DNA from: Parachlamydiaceae bacterium
GTDB lineage: Bacteria; Chlamydiota; Chlamydiia; Chlamydiales; Parachlamydiaceae
Assembly: GCA_013815395.1 (NCBI GenBank)
Contig: JACDGH010000021.1
Coordinates: 11,964 to 17,782 of the forward strand
DNA: 5,819 nucleotides
Direction: 5' to 3'
Positions 5,442 to 5,819 of the stretch are shown here, piece by piece. The stretch's first letter is position 1. Each line of letters opens with the position of its first letter. A program made the position numbers and the translations under genes. The notes beneath the pieces are model-generated. The model ran no database searches. It saw nothing but the letters and a program-made list of their open reading frames with translations, and was not told the origin of the DNA.

Positions 5442-5648
5442 TTAAAATAATTTTTTGAAATGTATTCTATCTCTTGCTGCAGATGGCGATGCAAGCGTAT
5501 TAAAAAACATGATCTGATTTTCACTCATGCCAATTTTAATTTGACCATACTGTTGATCAATAAAATTTTTAAACGAAATTAGCAATGTTTTGACTTGAGC
5601 TGTATCTTGAGTTAAAGCTTTTCTAAGGACTAAGGGTTCAAAAATGAG
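5442..5648 (-). pseudogene. Start-less coding fragment downstream of the group II intron (68 codons)
   Basis: The minus frame between TGA (5649-5651) and TAA (5442-5444) is open for 68 codons and reads like normal protein: a basic/hydrophobic beginning, a mixed helical middle and a Lys-Lys-Leu-Phe end. It has no plausible start near its 5' end; internal ATGs are near codons 41 and 47. It lies in the 3' flank of the intron, so it may be the tail of a gene disrupted or degraded around the insertion. The opening pattern (Leu-Arg-Lys-Ala, then Asp and a Val-x-x-Leu-Leu helix) slightly recalls the start of GNAT acetyltransferases, but nothing of their core is present. Function cannot be assigned. 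Confidence 0.3.
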
Positions 5649-5668
5649 TCAGGGCGAGCCGCCTTGAC
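5648..5668. repeat. GC-rich inverted repeat next to the intron
   Basis: GTCAGGGCG and CGCCTTGAC form a nine-pair stem (one G-T wobble as plus-strand RNA, one mismatch on the minus strand) with a three-base AGC loop. No T-tract follows on either strand, so it is not a standard terminator. It lies 26 bases beyond the intron 3' end and stands out from the AT-rich surroundings. Confidence 0.5.
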
Positions 5669-5693
5669 TACCCTGTTTAGGCCTCCCACAATG

Positions 5694-5730
5694 ATCGAGT
5701 AGGAGGGAGCTTTCGCTCCCGTCCTCTCAC
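5694..5730 (-). ncRNA. Group II intron domain VI with branch-point A
   Basis: The stem is GAG, A, GGA, C bulge, GGGAGC, with a GAAA tetraloop, closed by GCTCCC, TCC, T, CTC. One unpaired A remains, complementary to 5700 and seven bases from the 3' splice site. That is the expected position of the bulged lariat adenosine. Confidence 0.82.
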
Positions 5731-5762
5731 ACCACCGTACGTACGGAACCGTATACGGCGGT
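5731..5762 (-). ncRNA. Group II intron domain V (catalytic hairpin)
   Basis: On the minus strand ACCGCCGTA pairs with TACGGTGGT with one G-T pair; a further T-G pair, a two-base AC bulge and an upper ACG/CGT stem complete the hairpin. The catalytic triad is CGC, not AGC. The terminal loop reads GTTC where many introns have a GNRA loop. Confidence 0.85.
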
Positions 5763-5819
5763 TCATGATCACTGTGACCTAGCACATACTAACGTCATCA
5801 TCGAAATATATCCCATATT

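Larger units (their letters stand above)
5694..5819 (-). mobile_element. 3' end of a bacterial group II intron, continuing past the right edge
   Basis: Group II introns are self-splicing retroelements that usually encode a reverse transcriptase in domain IV. Reading the minus strand, this segment contains the last part of domain IV, then domain V and domain VI, and ends in CTACTCGAT, a usual bacterial intron 3' end, with the splice site after the base complementary to 5694. Domains V and VI fold well and keep the catalytic and branch features, so this end looks intact. Any reverse transcriptase gene and the 5' end would lie to the right of the window. The 59 bases before domain V are short and end in stops in all frames, so I call no protein there. 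Confidence 0.87.

Noticed and set aside
5769..5819. Tail of the intron-encoded reverse transcriptase
   Set aside because: One frame runs 16 codons to a TGA, but it shows no recognisable maturase or endonuclease motif and is too short to support; the other frames stop sooner.
1..5819. CRISPR array or rRNA gene
   Set aside because: No regularly spaced direct repeats and no rRNA-like segments were seen; the only RNA structures are the tRNA and the intron domains.

Overview
The window looks like a piece of a Chlamydiae genome, probably an amoeba-associated member such as Parachlamydiaceae. This is inferred from a eukaryote-like typical 2-Cys peroxiredoxin next to a conserved hypothetical gene (an arrangement I recall from memory as CT603/CT602 in Chlamydia trachomatis), AT-rich lineage-specific paralogues that resemble effector genes, and a bacterial group II intron. 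No database search was possible, so the taxonomic call is moderate.

Left part (1-3214, minus strand). Four genes run in the same direction, separated by 51 to 83 bases. Transcription order is a 200-residue protein, a 197-residue protein, a 303-residue protein and a protein of at least 301 residues that runs off the left edge. The first three share an unrecognised module of about 95 residues with a C-x3-C-x3-C cluster, a later Met-x-Cys-x-Gly motif, and a short C-terminal Phe-Thr-Phe-Ser motif. The 303-residue protein carries the module twice, and the second copy has lost the cysteine cluster. The fourth gene is a different protein. At the window edge it has a weak resemblance to the core of eukaryotic VPS9 (Rab5 exchange factor) domains. 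I read the run as a lineage-specific accessory locus, possibly encoding proteins that act in the host; that is inference.

Middle (3215-4799). An AT-rich intergenic region holds a perfect palindrome over a possible minus-strand promoter, and a promoter for a plus-strand unit. That unit is tRNA-Arg(ACG), a metallo-beta-lactamase-fold hydrolase (glyoxalase II type) and a peroxiredoxin. The hydrolase start codon directly follows the last tRNA base, so tRNA processing should release a leaderless mRNA. The two enzymes suggest a detoxification/antioxidant unit.

Right part (4796-5819). A convergent 130-residue conserved hypothetical gene shares its last four bases with the peroxiredoxin gene and has a well-formed promoter. 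Beyond it are a doubtful small ORF, a start-less coding fragment, and the 3' end of a minus-strand group II intron (domains V and VI) that continues past the right edge.
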